From Dechloromonas sp. (lineage in GTDB: Bacteria > Pseudomonadota > Gammaproteobacteria > Burkholderiales > Rhodocyclaceae), in NCBI GenBank assembly GCA_028687035.1, contig JAQUAX010000011.1, forward strand, positions 80,016 to 144,015: 64,000 nucleotides of DNA, written 5' to 3'. Positions 32,840 to 42,388 of the stretch are shown here, piece by piece. The notes beneath the pieces are model-generated. The model saw only the letters and a program-made list of their open reading frames with translations. It made no database searches and was not told where the DNA came from. Position 1 is the first letter of the stretch. The number at the start of each line of letters is the position of its first letter. The position numbers and the translations under genes were made by a program.

Positions 32840-34312
32840 TCACTCGAACCAGTGAGCCCGTGCCTTCAGAATCAGTTCCTTGGCACGCTCTTCGTCAATG
32901 CCGGTCATTTCCGTCAGTTCGTCGACAGCCAGCTCGGCCAGGTCATCGCGCGTTTTCACGCCGTTCTCGGCCAGTTTCGCAGCGATTTCCTTGGTCATGC
33001 CATCGAGACCGATGAGATCTTCGGAAACGCTCTCCAGTTTTTCTTCCGTGGCGATTGCCTCGGTCAGGAGCACGTTACGGGCGCGGTTGCGCAGCTCGTT
33101 GACGATCTCCTCGTCCAGCCCTTCCATCTCGAGCATCTCGGCCAGCGGCACGTAGGCCACTTCCTCGAGCGTCGAGAAACCTTCATCGATCAGCAGGTCG
33201 GCGAGTTCTTCGTCGATATCCAGCTTTTCCATGAAGGTGACGCGGGTCACCGCGTGTTCTGCTTCCGACTTCTTGGCCGACTCGTCCTGGGTCATCAGGT
33301 TGATCGTCCAGCCGGTCAGTTCGGACGCCAGGCGGACGTTCTGACCATTGCGGCCGATCGCGATCGCCAGGTTGTCCTCATCGACGACGACATCCATCGC
33401 ATGCTTGTCCTCATCGACGACGATGGACGACACCTCGGCCGGCGACAGCGCGCCGATCACGAACTGCGCCGGATCGGCCGACCACAGCACGATGTCGATG
33501 TTCTCGCCGCCGATCTCGTTCCTCACCGCGGTGACGCGCGAACCGCGCAGACCGACGCAGGTGCCGATCGGATCGACGCGCGGGTCGTTCGACTTGACGG
33601 CGATCTTGGCGCGCAGACCGGGGTCCCGGGCGCAGGCCTTGAGTTCCATCAGGCCGTCGTCGATTTCCGGCACTTCGAGGCCGAACAGCTTGATGACGAA
33701 TTCCGGCGCGGTGCGCGACAGGATGATCTGCGGGCCGCGGGCATTGCGGTCGATACGCAGCAGGAAGGCCTTGACGCGGTCGCCGACCCGGAGGTTTTCC
33801 TTCGGGATCATCTGGTCGCGCGGCAGCAGGGCTTCGATCTTGCCGGCCTCGATGATCGCGTTGCCGCGCTCCATGCGCTTGATGGTGCCGGAAACGACGT
33901 GCTCCTTGCGATCCAGGAAATCGTTGAGGATCTGCTCGCGCTCGGCGTCGCGGATCTTCTGCAGGATCACCTGCTTGGCGGCCTGGGCGCCGATGCGGCC
34001 GAAATCGATCGGCTCGAGCGGCTCCTCGAGGTAATCGCCGGCCTCGACGTCCGGATCGTCCTTGCGGGCATCGGACAGCGGGACCTCGAGGTATTCGTTG
34101 ACGTATTCGTCGTCGGCGACGACCTGCCAGCGACGGAAGGACTCGAAATTACCCGTGGCGCGATCGATCGAGACACGAACCTCGGCCTCGTCGTGGATAC
34201 GCTTCTTGGTCGCCGATGCGAGCGCCAGCTCAAGGGCACCGAAGACGATTTCCTTGTTGACGTTCTTTTCACGGGCCAGTGCATCGACCAGCAGCAACAT
34301 TTCACGGCTCAT
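32840..34312 (-). CDS. nusA: Transcription termination/antitermination protein NusA
   Basis: This 490-residue NusA has an N-terminal RNA polymerase-binding domain, an S1 domain ([16 protein letters not shown]), two KH domains ([19 protein letters not shown] and [18 protein letters not shown]) and C-terminal acidic repeats ([21 protein letters not shown], about residues 430-490). It modulates pausing, termination and antitermination. It lies 20 bases after rimP with GGAGG before the ATG. Confidence 0.97.
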   Translation of the reverse strand: MSREMLLLVDALAREKNVNKEIVFGALELALASATKKRIHDEAEVRVSIDRATGNFESFRRWQVVADDEYVNEYLEVPLSDARKDDPDVEAGDYLEEPLEPIDFGRIGAQAAKQVILQKIRDAEREQILNDFLDRKEHVVSGTIKRMERGNAIIEAGKIEALLPRDQMIPKENLRVGDRVKAFLLRIDRNARGPQIILSRTAPEFVIKLFGLEVPEIDDGLMELKACARDPGLRAKIAVKSNDPRVDPIGTCVGLRGSRVTAVRNEIGGENIDIVLWSADPAQFVIGALSPAEVSSIVVDEDKHAMDVVVDEDNLAIAIGRNGQNVRLASELTGWTINLMTQDESAKKSEAEHAVTRVTFMEKLDIDEELADLLIDEGFSTLEEVAYVPLAEMLEMEGLDEEIVNELRNRARNVLLTEAIATEEKLESVSEDLIGLDGMTKEIAAKLAENGVKTRDDLAELAVDELTEMTGIDEERAKELILKARAHWFE

Positions 34313-34332
34313 GGGGAAAACCTCCTAGTCCT

Positions 34333-34773
34333 TCAGTCGAATCGCGGCACGAGACGTGCCTTTTCGATGTTATTGAATTCGAGTTCCACGTCTTCCTTTT
34401 CGAGGCGCAGGCCGACCTTGCCGTCTTTGCAGCCGAGCAGTTCGCCCTGGAAATTGCGACGGTTGTTCTGGGGAATTCGCAGCTTGATCTGGATATCCTG
34501 CCCGGCGAAGCGCTCGAAATCGGCTTCCTTCCTGACGACGCGATCCATGCCCGGCGAGGAGATCTCGAGCCGGTCGTAATCGATGTTCTCGACTTCGAAG
34601 ACGCGCGACAGCTGGTTCGACACCTTGGCGCAATCCTCGACGTCGATGCCATTTTCCCTGCCCGGCGCATCGATGAAGACGCGGATGGTGCGGCCGCGCG
34701 GCGACAACTCGATGTCGACGAGTTCGTAACCCAGACCGGTGACGGTCGTTTCAAGCAGCGTGTTCAGATCCAT
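34333..34773 (-). CDS. rimP: Ribosome maturation factor RimP
   Basis: This 146-residue protein assists 30S assembly. Family motifs are visible (LGYELVDIELSPRGRTIRVFID, ISSPGMDRVVRKEADFERFAG, here given as the two blocks near residues 14-36 and 72-92). The ATG at 34773 was chosen; a GTG two codons earlier is possible. No clear Shine-Dalgarno is visible, and a hairpin with a T-tract sits immediately upstream in its own leader, so initiation or read-through may be regulated. It heads the rimP-nusA-infB-rbfA-truB operon. Confidence 0.92.
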   Translation of the reverse strand: MDLNTLLETTVTGLGYELVDIELSPRGRTIRVFIDAPGRENGIDVEDCAKVSNQLSRVFEVENIDYDRLEISSPGMDRVVRKEADFERFAGQDIQIKLRIPQNNRRNFQGELLGCKDGKVGLRLEKEDVELEFNNIEKARLVPRFD

Positions 34774-34782
34774 GGCCACAAA

Positions 34783-34804
34783 TAAAAAATGGGCGAAACG
34801 CCCA
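34783..34804 (-). terminator. Hairpin plus T-tract in the rimP leader (attenuator candidate)
   Basis: On the minus strand TGGGCG-TTT-CGCCCA is followed directly by TTTTTTA, ending 4-10 bases before the rimP start codon. Because the likely rimP promoter is upstream of it, this terminator lies inside the leader of the rimP-nusA-infB operon and not only behind rluB. Confidence 0.65.
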
Positions 34805-34834
34805 CCTCAGAAAAAAAGATGCCCGCCAAAACGA

Positions 34835-34883
34835 CGGGAGGAACAAACCCGTGAATTATAACGGCTTTGCTCCTCCCGAACAA
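34835..34883 (-). promoter_or_regulatory. Sigma-70 promoter of rimP operon embedded in the rluB terminator palindrome
   Basis: On the minus strand TTGTTC (34878-34883), 17 bases, TATAAT (34855-34860) form a good promoter. The arms CGGGAGGAGCAAA (34866-34878) and TTTGTTCCTCCCG (34835-34847) pair at 12 of 13 positions, with the -10 box in the loop. The downstream arm is followed by TCGTTTTGG. Confidence 0.7.
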
Positions 34884-34888
34884 TCGAT

Positions 34889-35899
34889 TTACTTGGTTTC
34901 CGTCATGGCCCTCGGCACCTGGCCGATTTTTTCCATTTCCCGCAGCAAGGCCTTGACCTCGGTTTCGGTCAGTTCCTGGCAACGCCCCCGCTTCAGTTGC
35001 GGCGGCAGCACGAACGGGCCGTAGCGGACGCGGATCAGGCGGCTGACCGTGCAGCCGACCGCCTCGAACATGCGCCGCACTTCGCGGTTGCGGCCTTCGA
35101 AAATGGTCACGCGGTACCACTTGTTAGCACCTTCGCCGCCCGCATCGACCAGCGCCGCGAAGTTGGCCGGGCCGTCTTCCAGTTCGACCCCCTTCAGCAA
35201 CTGCTGCTGCGCTTCCAGGGTCAGTTCGCCGAGCACCCGCACGGCGTATTCGCGGACCAGCTGCGAGCTCGGGTGCATCAGCTTGTTGGCGAGATCGCCC
35301 GAGGTCGTGAACAGCAGCAGGCCGGAGGTGTTGAAGTCGAGCCGGCCGACGTTGATCCAGCGCCCGCCGCGCATCCGCGGCAGTGCGGCGAACACCGACG
35401 GACGGCCGTCCGGATCGTCGCGCGAGACGATTTCGCCTTCCGGCTTGTGGTACATCAGCACGCGCGGCGGCCGCGAACTGCCGGTGAAGCGGATGTTGAT
35501 CAGCCGGCCGCCGATCTTGACCTTGTCGGTCGGCACGACCGACTGGCCGGGCTGGGCGACCTCGCCATTGACGGTGACCCGCCCCTCGGCGATCCACTGA
35601 TCCATCTCGCGCCGGGAACCGATGCCGGCCTGGGCCAGCACCTTCTGCAGGCGCTCCGGCTTGGCTTCGGCCAACGGCCGCCCGTCGCGGGCCACCAGGC
35701 CCCGATTGGCCCGCCCCCCGGTATTAGGCGCCGGCTTGCGGCGCGGCGCCGGCTTCTCGAGTTCGCCGGCCGCCGGGACCGCGCCCCGGGCGGAACGGCC
35801 GCGCGGTGCGTCGGCGCCGCGGTCGACACCCCGTTCGGGGCGATTTTCGGGGTCGCCCGGCTTTTGCGTCGGGCGGAATGGCGTGCGTTTAGCTTTCAT
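34889..35899 (-). CDS. rluB: 23S rRNA pseudouridine synthase RluB-type
   Basis: This 336-residue protein has an extra basic, low-complexity N-terminus (about 75 residues), an S4 domain ([19 protein letters not shown]) and the RsuA/RluB catalytic core with the Asp motif [14 protein letters not shown]. The C-terminus contains [18 protein letters not shown], typical of RluB. It overlaps scpB by 11 bases. The RluB assignment rather than RluE/F rests on the operon with scpA-scpB and on the basic extension. Confidence 0.88.
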   Translation of the reverse strand: MKAKRTPFRPTQKPGDPENRPERGVDRGADAPRGRSARGAVPAAGELEKPAPRRKPAPNTGGRANRGLVARDGRPLAEAKPERLQKVLAQAGIGSRREMDQWIAEGRVTVNGEVAQPGQSVVPTDKVKIGGRLINIRFTGSSRPPRVLMYHKPEGEIVSRDDPDGRPSVFAALPRMRGGRWINVGRLDFNTSGLLLFTTSGDLANKLMHPSSQLVREYAVRVLGELTLEAQQQLLKGVELEDGPANFAALVDAGGEGANKWYRVTIFEGRNREVRRMFEAVGCTVSRLIRVRYGPFVLPPQLKRGRCQELTETEVKALLREMEKIGQVPRAMTETK

Positions 35900-36431
35900 G
35901 GTTCAGTTCCAGTGTCTGGCTGATTTGTTCTAAGGGCGGCAGCTCGCTGACGCTGCGCAGTCCGAGGTCGTCGAGGAATTGCCGGGTCGTCGCGAACAGC
36001 GCCGGCCGGCCCGGCGTGTCGCGGTGGCCGACGACGTCGATCCAGCCGCGCTCTTCGAGCGTCCGGACCACGTTGGCGTTGACCGCGACGCCGCGGATTT
36101 CCTCGATGTCGCCGCGGGTCACCGGTTGACGGTAGGCGATGATGGCCAGCGTTTCCAGCACGGCCCGCGAATATTTCGGCGCCTTCTCCGGATTCAGCCG
36201 TTCCAGGTAAGGCAGGTAGTCGACGCGCGTCCGCAAGCGCCAGCCGGACGCGAGCTGGACCAGTTCGGCCGGCCGCTCGGCCCATTCCTCGCGCAACTCG
36301 TCGAGCAGCTTGCGCAGCAGCTCGGTCGACAGCGGCTCGTCGAACAGTTTCTTCATGTCGCCCGTGGACAGCGGCTCGCGCGCGGCGAGCAGCGCCGCCT
36401 CAAGCACCTTCTTGACCAGGCTCGGTTCCAC
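35889..36431 (-). CDS. scpB: Segregation and condensation protein B
   Basis: This 180-residue winged-helix subunit of the Smc-ScpA-ScpB condensin has the core motif [29 protein letters not shown] (residues about 87-115, here named by [20 protein letters not shown]). The start is a GTG at 36431, inside the end of scpA, so the two are coupled by a 32-base overlap. Confidence 0.92.
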   Translation of the reverse strand: MEPSLVKKVLEAALLAAREPLSTGDMKKLFDEPLSTELLRKLLDELREEWAERPAELVQLASGWRLRTRVDYLPYLERLNPEKAPKYSRAVLETLAIIAYRQPVTRGDIEEIRGVAVNANVVRTLEERGWIDVVGHRDTPGRPALFATTRQFLDDLGLRSVSELPPLEQISQTLELNHES

Positions 36432-37269
36432 CTTGCTGCACTCGGATGTAGATGGGTTGAAAGGATTCGGTCTGCGCGATTTCGATCAGCTTTTCGCGGG
36501 CCAGTTCGAGCATCGCGAGGAAATGCACGACCAGGCCAGGCGCGCCCATCGCCGGGTCGAACAGCGTATCGAACTGCACGAAACCGCCCCGCTCCTGCAG
36601 CAGGCGCAGGATGATGCCCATGTGCTCGCGGACCGACAGTTCCTCGCGGCTGATCTTGTGGTTGCGTTTCAGCACCGCCTGGCGGACGACGGCCATCCAG
36701 GCCGCCTTCAGCTCATCGACCGAGACTTCCGGCAGGCGGACCAGCAACGACTTCTCGACCAGCGTCTCGACCCAGAAGAATTCGCGCTCGGCCTGCGGCA
36801 GCTCGTTGAGCCGCTGGCCGGCGATCTTCATCTGCTCGTATTCCATCAGCCGGCGGACCAGTTCGGCGCGCGGGTCGCCGGCCTCGTCGTCGCCCGGCAG
36901 CTTGGGCCGGGGCAGCAGCATGCGCGACTTGATCTCGATCAGCATCGCCGCCATCACCAGGTACTCGGCGGCCAGTTCGAGATTGCTGGCGCGCATCGAC
37001 TCGACGTAGTCGAGATACTGCCGGGTCAGCGGCGCCATCGGGATGTCGAGGATATCGACGTTGGCCTTGCGGATCAGGTAGAGCAGCAGGTCGAGCGGCC
37101 CCTCGAAGGCGTCGAGCATGATCTCGAGCGCATCCGGCGGGATGTACAGGTCCTGCGGCAGCTGGTCGAGCGGCGTGCCGTAGATGCGGGCGACCGGCGA
37201 CAGCAGCTCGGCTTGCGCCGGGCCGTCCGCCGTTTCCGGCGCGTCGAGCAGGTCGACCGCGTCCGTCAT
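36400..37269 (-). CDS. scpA: Segregation and condensation protein A
   Basis: This 289-residue kleisin of the bacterial condensin has the conserved N-terminal helix ([35 protein letters not shown]) and C-terminal winged helix ([18 protein letters not shown]). The ATG at 37269 is 2 bases after the LpxB-N-like gene. No smc gene is in this window. Confidence 0.92.
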   Translation of the reverse strand: MTDAVDLLDAPETADGPAQAELLSPVARIYGTPLDQLPQDLYIPPDALEIMLDAFEGPLDLLLYLIRKANVDILDIPMAPLTRQYLDYVESMRASNLELAAEYLVMAAMLIEIKSRMLLPRPKLPGDDEAGDPRAELVRRLMEYEQMKIAGQRLNELPQAEREFFWVETLVEKSLLVRLPEVSVDELKAAWMAVVRQAVLKRNHKISREELSVREHMGIILRLLQERGGFVQFDTLFDPAMGAPGLVVHFLAMLELAREKLIEIAQTESFQPIYIRVQQGGTEPGQEGA

Positions 37270-37271
37270 GC

Positions 37272-37562
37272 TCAGGAGGCCGCCGCGCGGCCCTGGCCCT
37301 TGTAGTGCAGGTGCAGGTTGCGGAAATAGATCAGCAGCCCGAGCCCCTGGCCGAAGGTGAACACCGGGTCGTTGCGGTGGACCGCATAGACGGTCAGCAC
37401 CAGGCCGCCGGCGATGCTGAAGTACCAGAAGGCGACCGGGACGACGACGCGCTTCTCCTTCTCGCTCGACCACCACTGGACGACGAAGCGCATCATGAAC
37501 AGGCCCTGGCCGCCAAAACCGATGGCGATCCAGACCAGGGTTTCCCAGTCGTAGCCGAACAT
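37272..37562 (-). CDS. Small membrane protein with lipid A biosynthesis N-terminal (LpxB-N-like) domain
   Basis: This 96-residue protein has three predicted membrane helices (WIAIGFGGQGLFMMRFVVQW, VPVAFWYFSIAGGLVLTVYA, LLIYFRNLHLHYK). It matches the domain found fused to some lipid-A-disaccharide synthases and as a free-standing protein. The pattern FxxQWxxSEKxxxxxxPxxFW is visible. Role unproved. The start overlaps the trpS stop (TGATG). Confidence 0.8.
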   Translation of the reverse strand: MFGYDWETLVWIAIGFGGQGLFMMRFVVQWWSSEKEKRVVVPVAFWYFSIAGGLVLTVYAVHRNDPVFTFGQGLGLLIYFRNLHLHYKGQGRAAAS

Positions 37563-38764
37563 CAGTGGTATTCCAGGCCCATCGCCTCGCGCACGTCGCG
37601 CATCGTCTCGCGCGCCAGTTCGCGGGCCTTGTCGCAGCCGTCGGCGATGATGTTGCGGACCAGCGTCGGGTCGTCCAGATAGACCTGGGCGCGCTCGCGC
37701 ATCGGCGCCTGCTCCTTCAGGATGCCGTCGATCACCGGCTGCTTGCATTCGATGCAGCCGATGCCGGCCGTCCGGCAGCCCTGCTGCACCCAGTCCTTGG
37801 TCGCGGCGTCCGAATAGACCTGGTGCAGCTGCCACACCGGGCAGCGCGCCGGATCGCCCGGATCGGTGCGGCGCACGCGGTTGGTGTCGGTCGGCATCGA
37901 CTTGACCTTCTTGGCGACCGATTCCTCGGATTCGCGCAGCGTGATCGTGTTGTTGTACGACTTCGACATCTTCTGGCCATCGAGGCCGGGCATCTTGGAC
38001 GCCTCGGTCAGCAGGTAGCCGGGTTCGACCAGGATCATCTTGCCGGTGCCTTCGAGGAAACCGAACAGCCGTTCGCGGTCGACCGCGGAAAGATGCTGGA
38101 TTTCGTTCAACATGGCCTTGGCCTGCTCGACCGCTTCCTTGTCGCCCTCCTGCTGGAAGCGCGTGCGCAGTTCCTCGTACAGCTTGGCGCGCTTGCCGCC
38201 GAGCTTCTTGACCGCCTCGCGCGCCTTGTCCTCGAAGCCGGGTTCGCGGCCGTACATGTGGTTGAAGCGGCGGGCCAGCTCGCGGGTGAATTCGACGTGC
38301 GGGATCTGGTCCTCGCCGACCGGCACCTTGTCGGCGCGGTAGATCAGGATGTCGGCGCTCATCAGCAGCGGGTAGCCGAGGAAACCGTAGGTCGTCAGGT
38401 CCTTGCCGGCCAGCTTTTCCTGCTGGTCCTTGTAGGTCGGCACGCGCTCGAGCCAGCCGAGCGGCGTCATCATCGACATCAACAGGTGCAGTTCGGCGTG
38501 CTCCGGCACCTTGGACTGGATGAACAGCGTCGACTGGTTCGGATCGACGCCGGCTGCCAGCCAGTCGACGACCATGTCCATCGACGCCTTCTCGATGCCC
38601 TGCGGGTTGTCGTACTGGGTGGTCAGCGCATGCCAGTCGGCGACGAAGAACAGGCAGGGATACTCGTGCTGGAGCCGGACCCAGTTCTTCAGGACGCCAT
38701 GGTAATGGCCGAGGTGCAGCGACCCGGTGGGACGCATGCCGGAAAGGACACGTTCTGCGTACAT
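37562..38764 (-). CDS. trpS: Tryptophanyl-tRNA synthetase
   Basis: This class I synthetase has 400 residues from the ATG at 38764. The HIGH-like motif is in RPTGSLHLGHYHG and the KMSKS motif in DGQKMSKSYNNT. It is of the longer TrpRS type with an insertion (EAVKKLGGKRAKLYEELRTR, then the FQQEGDKEAVEQAKAML region) and a late Cys pair (GIGCIECKQ). It is in a run of minus-strand genes with only 7 bases to the M50 protease gene upstream. Confidence 0.95.
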   Translation of the reverse strand: MYAERVLSGMRPTGSLHLGHYHGVLKNWVRLQHEYPCLFFVADWHALTTQYDNPQGIEKASMDMVVDWLAAGVDPNQSTLFIQSKVPEHAELHLLMSMMTPLGWLERVPTYKDQQEKLAGKDLTTYGFLGYPLLMSADILIYRADKVPVGEDQIPHVEFTRELARRFNHMYGREPGFEDKAREAVKKLGGKRAKLYEELRTRFQQEGDKEAVEQAKAMLNEIQHLSAVDRERLFGFLEGTGKMILVEPGYLLTEASKMPGLDGQKMSKSYNNTITLRESEESVAKKVKSMPTDTNRVRRTDPGDPARCPVWQLHQVYSDAATKDWVQQGCRTAGIGCIECKQPVIDGILKEQAPMRERAQVYLDDPTLVRNIIADGCDKARELARETMRDVREAMGLEYH

Positions 38765-38771
38765 AGTTCGA

Positions 38772-39434
38772 TCAGTAAAGCCCAAAAATGGATTCGATGA
38801 TGCGCTCGGCGCCGATCACCAGCGGATTCATGACGGCGCCGAGGATACCGGTGAACAACAGGAGCAGCAAAATGGGAAAGCCCCAGGGTTCGAGCCGGGC
38901 GAATTGCCAGGCGGCGCGGTGCGGCAGCAGGCTGACCGCGATGCGGCCGCCGTCGAGCGGCGGCAGCGGGATCAGGTTGAGCACCATCAGCACGCAGTTG
39001 ATCTGGATGCCGGCCTCGGCCATGCGCGCCAGCGGCACGCTGAAATACGGCGGCACCGCCCACGAGAACTTGAACATCAGCGCCCAGAAGCAGGCCATCA
39101 CCAGGTTCGCGGCCGGCCCGGCGGCGGCGACCCACAGCATGTCCTGCTTCGGCTTCTTCAGCCGGCCGAAATCGACCGGCACCGGCTTGGCGTAGCCGAA
39201 CAGGAAGCTGCCGCCGGAAAACAGCAGGATCGCGACCGGGATCAGGAGGGTGCCGACCAGGTCGATGTGGCGCAGCGGGTTCAGGCTGATCCGCCCGGCC
39301 AGCCACGCGGTCGGGTCGCCGAAGTGACGCGCCGCGTAGCCGTGCGCCGCCTCGTGCAGCGTGATCGCGAAGATCACGGGCAGCGCCAGCACGGCGACGG
39401 CCTGGATCATCGCGTTGATGTCGAGCATCGCCAT
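38772..39434 (-). CDS. Site-2-protease-family (M50) membrane metalloprotease
   Basis: This 220-residue polytopic membrane protein has the zinc motif HEAAH (ITLHEAAHGYAARHFGDP, near residue 27) and the second motif NLIPLPPLDGGR (about residues 150-161). It matches the small YwhC/FtsH-like group of site-2 proteases, with no PDZ domain. The substrate is unknown. It commonly sits between yciO/yrdC-type and trpS genes in betaproteobacteria. Confidence 0.88.
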   Translation of the reverse strand: MAMLDINAMIQAVAVLALPVIFAITLHEAAHGYAARHFGDPTAWLAGRISLNPLRHIDLVGTLLIPVAILLFSGGSFLFGYAKPVPVDFGRLKKPKQDMLWVAAAGPAANLVMACFWALMFKFSWAVPPYFSVPLARMAEAGIQINCVLMVLNLIPLPPLDGGRIAVSLLPHRAAWQFARLEPWGFPILLLLLFTGILGAVMNPLVIGAERIIESIFGLY

Positions 39435-39435
39435 G

Positions 39436-40062
39436 TTAGTCGAATCCGAACAGGTCGAGCGGGCCGCGTCCGGCGCGGACCAGTTCGGGCGACGGCCCGG
39501 TCAGGTCGATCACCGTGGTCGGCTCGGTGCCGCAGTGGCCGGCGTCGAGGATCCATTCGATCTGCTCGTCCAGTCGGTCCTGGATTTCCCAGCCTTCGGT
39601 CAGCGGCAGTTCGTCGCCCGGCAATTGCAGCGTCGTCGTCAGCAGCGGCTCGTTCAGTTCCTCGAGCAGCGCCAGCGCGACCGGGTGATCCGGCACGCGC
39701 AGGCCGATCGTCTTGCGCTTCGGGTGCAGCACGCGGCGCGGCAATTCCTTGGTGCCTTCGAGGATGAAGGTGTAGCTGCCGGGCGTCGCCGCCTTCAGCA
39801 GCCGGTACTGCGCGTTATCGACGCGGGCGTAGGTGGCGATCTCGGAGAGGTCGCGGACCATCAGCGTCAGGTGGTGGCGGTCGTCGATCTGGCGGATCAG
39901 CCGGATGCGGTCGAGCGCTTCCTTGTCGCCGACGCGGCAACCGAGCGCGTAGCAGGAATCGGTCGGCAGCGCGACGATCGCGCCCTGGCGGATGTACTCG
40001 GCAGCCTGCACGAGCAGGCGGTGTTGCGGGGATTCGGGATGGATGTTGACGACGCGGGTCAT
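39436..40062 (-). CDS. YciO/Sua5/TsaC-family L-threonylcarbamoyladenylate synthase-type protein
   Basis: This 208-residue single-domain protein of the Sua5/YciO/YrdC family has the entry motif GAIVALPTDSCYALGCRV and LRVPDHPVALALLEELNEPLLTTTLQLPG (here given by its start LRVPDHPVALAL). TsaC members make the threonylcarbamoyl-AMP used for t6A tRNA. The sequence resembles YciO (for example KRKTIGLRVPDHP), whose activity is less certain than that of TsaC. It is coupled to the PHP gene upstream by a 2-base gap. Confidence 0.85.
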   Translation of the reverse strand: MTRVVNIHPESPQHRLLVQAAEYIRQGAIVALPTDSCYALGCRVGDKEALDRIRLIRQIDDRHHLTLMVRDLSEIATYARVDNAQYRLLKAATPGSYTFILEGTKELPRRVLHPKRKTIGLRVPDHPVALALLEELNEPLLTTTLQLPGDELPLTEGWEIQDRLDEQIEWILDAGHCGTEPTTVIDLTGPSPELVRAGRGPLDLFGFD

Positions 40063-40064
40063 AA

Positions 40065-40904
40065 TCAGCCGACCAGACGCCACACGGGCTTCAGGTCTTC
40101 GGGAAGTGGCGGGAGGCGGCCGAGATCGACATAGCTTTCCTGCGGCCCGTGGAAATCCGAGCCGCGCGATGCGTGAAAGCCGTAGTGCCGGGCCAGCCGG
40201 GCGAAATGCAGGATGTGGTCGGGCGTGTGGCTGCCGCTGGTGACCTCGATGCCCTGCCCGCCGAGGTCCTTGAAATCGTCGAGGAAACGGCGCATCTCGG
40301 CGCCCGACAGCTTGTAGCGTCCGGGATGGGCGACCACGGCGACGCCGCCGGCGAGCCGGATCCAGCCGATCGCCTCTTCCAGCGTCGCCCAGCGGTGGTC
40401 GACGTAACCCGGCTTGCCCGGCGTCAGGTAATACTGGAAGACGCCCGGCACATCGCGGGCGATGCCGATCGACACCAGGTAACGGGCGAAATGGGCGCGC
40501 GAGATCAGGCTGGGATTGCCGGCATAGCGCTTCGCCCCCTCGAACACGCCGGGGATACCGATCGCCGCCAGCGCGTCGCCCATGCGCTTCGCCCGCTCGA
40601 TGCGGCCGCTGCGCAGTTCGGCGAGGCCGCCGGTCAGCGCCGGATGCTCGCGGTCGAAACCGAGGCCGACGATGTGGATGGGCACCCCCTTCCACTCGAT
40701 CGAGATTTCGACGCCATTGACGAAGCCCATGCCGGCTGCTTCGGCCACCACCTGCGCCTCGGGCAGACCGCCGAGATCGTCGTGATCGGTCAGCGCCCAC
40801 AGGTCGACGCCATTGCCGGCGGCGCGCCGCGCGACCTCGGCCGGCGGCAGCAGGCCGTCGGACACGGCGGAATGGCAGTGGAAATCGAAATTGCCTGGAA
40901 TCAC
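40065..40904 (-). CDS. PHP-domain phosphoesterase (RNase AM/YciV-type 3',5'-nucleotide phosphatase)
   Basis: The GTG at 40904 was chosen, because the family begins with the metal motif FDFHCHSAVSDG; an ATG far upstream adds unlikely residues. The 279-residue product has the PHP metal-binding motifs HCHS, LTDHDDLGGL, NGVEIS, VVAHPGRY and GSDFHG. The E. coli relative hydrolyses 3',5'-bisphosphonucleotides and trims rRNA 5' ends. It diverges from the gcv riboswitch. Confidence 0.85.
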   Translation of the reverse strand: MIPGNFDFHCHSAVSDGLLPPAEVARRAAGNGVDLWALTDHDDLGGLPEAQVVAEAAGMGFVNGVEISIEWKGVPIHIVGLGFDREHPALTGGLAELRSGRIERAKRMGDALAAIGIPGVFEGAKRYAGNPSLISRAHFARYLVSIGIARDVPGVFQYYLTPGKPGYVDHRWATLEEAIGWIRLAGGVAVVAHPGRYKLSGAEMRRFLDDFKDLGGQGIEVTSGSHTPDHILHFARLARHYGFHASRGSDFHGPQESYVDLGRLPPLPEDLKPVWRLVG

Positions 40905-40991
40905 GTTCTGAGCGAAAGATGCAAACGGCGAGTTTAGCACGAAGGCCGCCCCCGACCGGGTGCGGACACGGCCACCGGGGGCTGCGGCCGG

Positions 40992-41020
40992 TTGATCAGA
41001 CCGCGGCATCCCGTTATAGT
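40992..41020 (+). promoter_or_regulatory. Candidate sigma-70 promoter of the gcv operon
   Basis: TTGATC (40992-40997), 17 bases, TATAGT (41015-41020) is a good promoter directly before the glycine riboswitch. With a start near 41027 the first aptamer's outer stem would be shortened to about 5 bp. Confidence 0.55.
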
Positions 41021-41021
41021 G

Positions 41022-41193
41022 CCGCGGTCCCGTGGGAGAGCGCAGCGCAGGCTGCCGCCGAAGGCGCAATTTCACCCGAAAACGCTCAGGCAAACGGACC
41101 GCGGGACCGGGGCGCGAGCCCCGCCACTCTGGAGAGCGGCGTCAACAGCGCCCACCGATGGGGCAAATCTCTCAGGTATCGAGGACAGAGGGG
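41022..41193 (+). ncRNA. Tandem glycine riboswitch
   Basis: Two glycine aptamers lie in series. The first has stem CCGCGGTCC (41022-41030) / GGACCGCGG (41096-41104) and the conserved GGGAGAG, GCCGAAGG and CTCAGGCAAA elements. The second runs from about 41124 to 41193 with CTGGAGAG, CACCGATGGGGCAAA, CTCTCAGGTA and GGACAGAGGGG. The linker holds its own hairpin GGGGC-GCGA-GCCCC (41109-41122). Glycine binding should allow expression of the glycine cleavage operon downstream. Confidence 0.93.
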
Positions 41194-41232
41194 TGAAACG
41201 CAAGAAGTGTCTCTTACGTTTCACCCCTTTTC
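41190..41232 (+). terminator. Riboswitch-controlled intrinsic terminator
   Basis: GGGGTGAAACG (41190-41200) pairs perfectly with CGTTTCACCCC (41217-41227), followed by TTTTCC. The first GGGG overlaps the 3' strand of the second aptamer's outer stem, so ligand-stabilised aptamer and terminator exclude each other. This is a glycine-ON transcriptional switch. Confidence 0.88.
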
Positions 41233-41275
41233 CGTTTCTAGAAGCAACGTTGAATGACGTTCGTAAAGGACTGAT

Positions 41276-42367
41276 ATGCTGAAGAAAACACCGCTCAACG
41301 CCGTCCACCGCGAACTCGGGGCCCGGATGGTCGATTTCGGCGGCTGGGACATGCCGGTCAACTACGGCTCGCAGATCGAGGAACACCACGCGGTGCGCCG
41401 CGACTGCGGCATGTTCGACGTCTCGCACATGTGCCCGGTCGACCTGGCCGGCGCCGACTGCCGGCCCTTCCTGTCGCGCCTCGTCGCCAACGACGTCGCC
41501 AAGCTGACCGTCGCCGGCAAGGCGCTTTACTCGGCGATGCTCAACGACGCGGGCGGCGTCATCGACGACCTGATCGTCTATTACCTGACCGACACGCGCT
41601 TCCGCCTAGTCGTCAATGCCGGCACCGCCGACAAGGACCTGGCCTGGATGCGGACCAAGGCCGCCGAATGGAAGATGGACGTCGCCATCGCCCCGCGCCG
41701 CGACGGCGACGCCCCGCTCGCCATCGTCGCCGTGCAGGGGCCGAACGCCCGCGCCCGGGTCTGGCAGGTGCTGCCGCAGGTCAAGGCGGCAAGCGAGGAA
41801 CTGAAACCCTTCTTCGCCGCCGAAACCGGCCGCTATTTCGTCGCCCGCACCGGCTATACCGGCGAGGACGGCTTCGAGATCATGCTGCCGGCCGCCGAGG
41901 CCGAAGGCCTGTGGAACGCGCTGAAGGACGCCGGCGTCGCGCCCTGCGGCCTGGGCGCCCGCGACACGCTGCGCCTGGAAGCCGGCATGAACCTGTACGG
42001 CCAGGACATGGACGAAACGGTATCGCCGCTCGACGCCGGCCTGGCCTGGACCGTGTCGCTGAACGCCGAACGCGATTTCGTCGGCAAGGCGGCGTTGACC
42101 GCGAACGGCCAGCAGAAACAATTCCTGGGCCTCGTGCTGCTCGACAAGGGCGTGCTGCGCGGACACCAGAAAGTATTTACGAAGCAAGGCGATGGAGAAA
42201 TTACTTCAGGTAGTTTCTCACCCACGCTGCAGCAATCCATCGCGCTGGCCCGCCTGCCGCTCGGTGTCTCGATCGGCGACGAAGTCGAGGTCGACATCCG
42301 CGGCAAGCGGCTGAAAGCCAGGGTCAGCAAACCCGTATTCGCCCGCAACGGCCAAGCCCTCATCTAA
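41276..42367 (+). CDS. gcvT: Glycine cleavage system T protein (aminomethyltransferase)
   Basis: This 363-residue tetrahydrofolate-dependent aminomethyltransferase releases ammonia and forms methylene-THF. The N-terminus [28 protein letters not shown] (residues 3-30, given by [17 protein letters not shown]) and [16 protein letters not shown] are family signatures. Codon use shifts locally near 42175-42230, which is more AT-rich, but the frame is intact. It is the first gene after the glycine riboswitch. Confidence 0.96.
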   Translation: MLKKTPLNAVHRELGARMVDFGGWDMPVNYGSQIEEHHAVRRDCGMFDVSHMCPVDLAGADCRPFLSRLVANDVAKLTVAGKALYSAMLNDAGGVIDDLIVYYLTDTRFRLVVNAGTADKDLAWMRTKAAEWKMDVAIAPRRDGDAPLAIVAVQGPNARARVWQVLPQVKAASEELKPFFAAETGRYFVARTGYTGEDGFEIMLPAAEAEGLWNALKDAGVAPCGLGARDTLRLEAGMNLYGQDMDETVSPLDAGLAWTVSLNAERDFVGKAALTANGQQKQFLGLVLLDKGVLRGHQKVFTKQGDGEITSGSFSPTLQQSIALARLPLGVSIGDEVEVDIRGKRLKARVSKPVFARNGQALI

Positions 42368-42388
42368 ATCCCCACTCAGGAGAAAACC

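Noticed and set aside
42175..42235. Possible frameshift or foreign insert in gcvT (locally AT-rich)
   Set aside because: The frame stays open and the encoded residues ([20 protein letters not shown]) fit the GcvT family, so it is only a local composition change.
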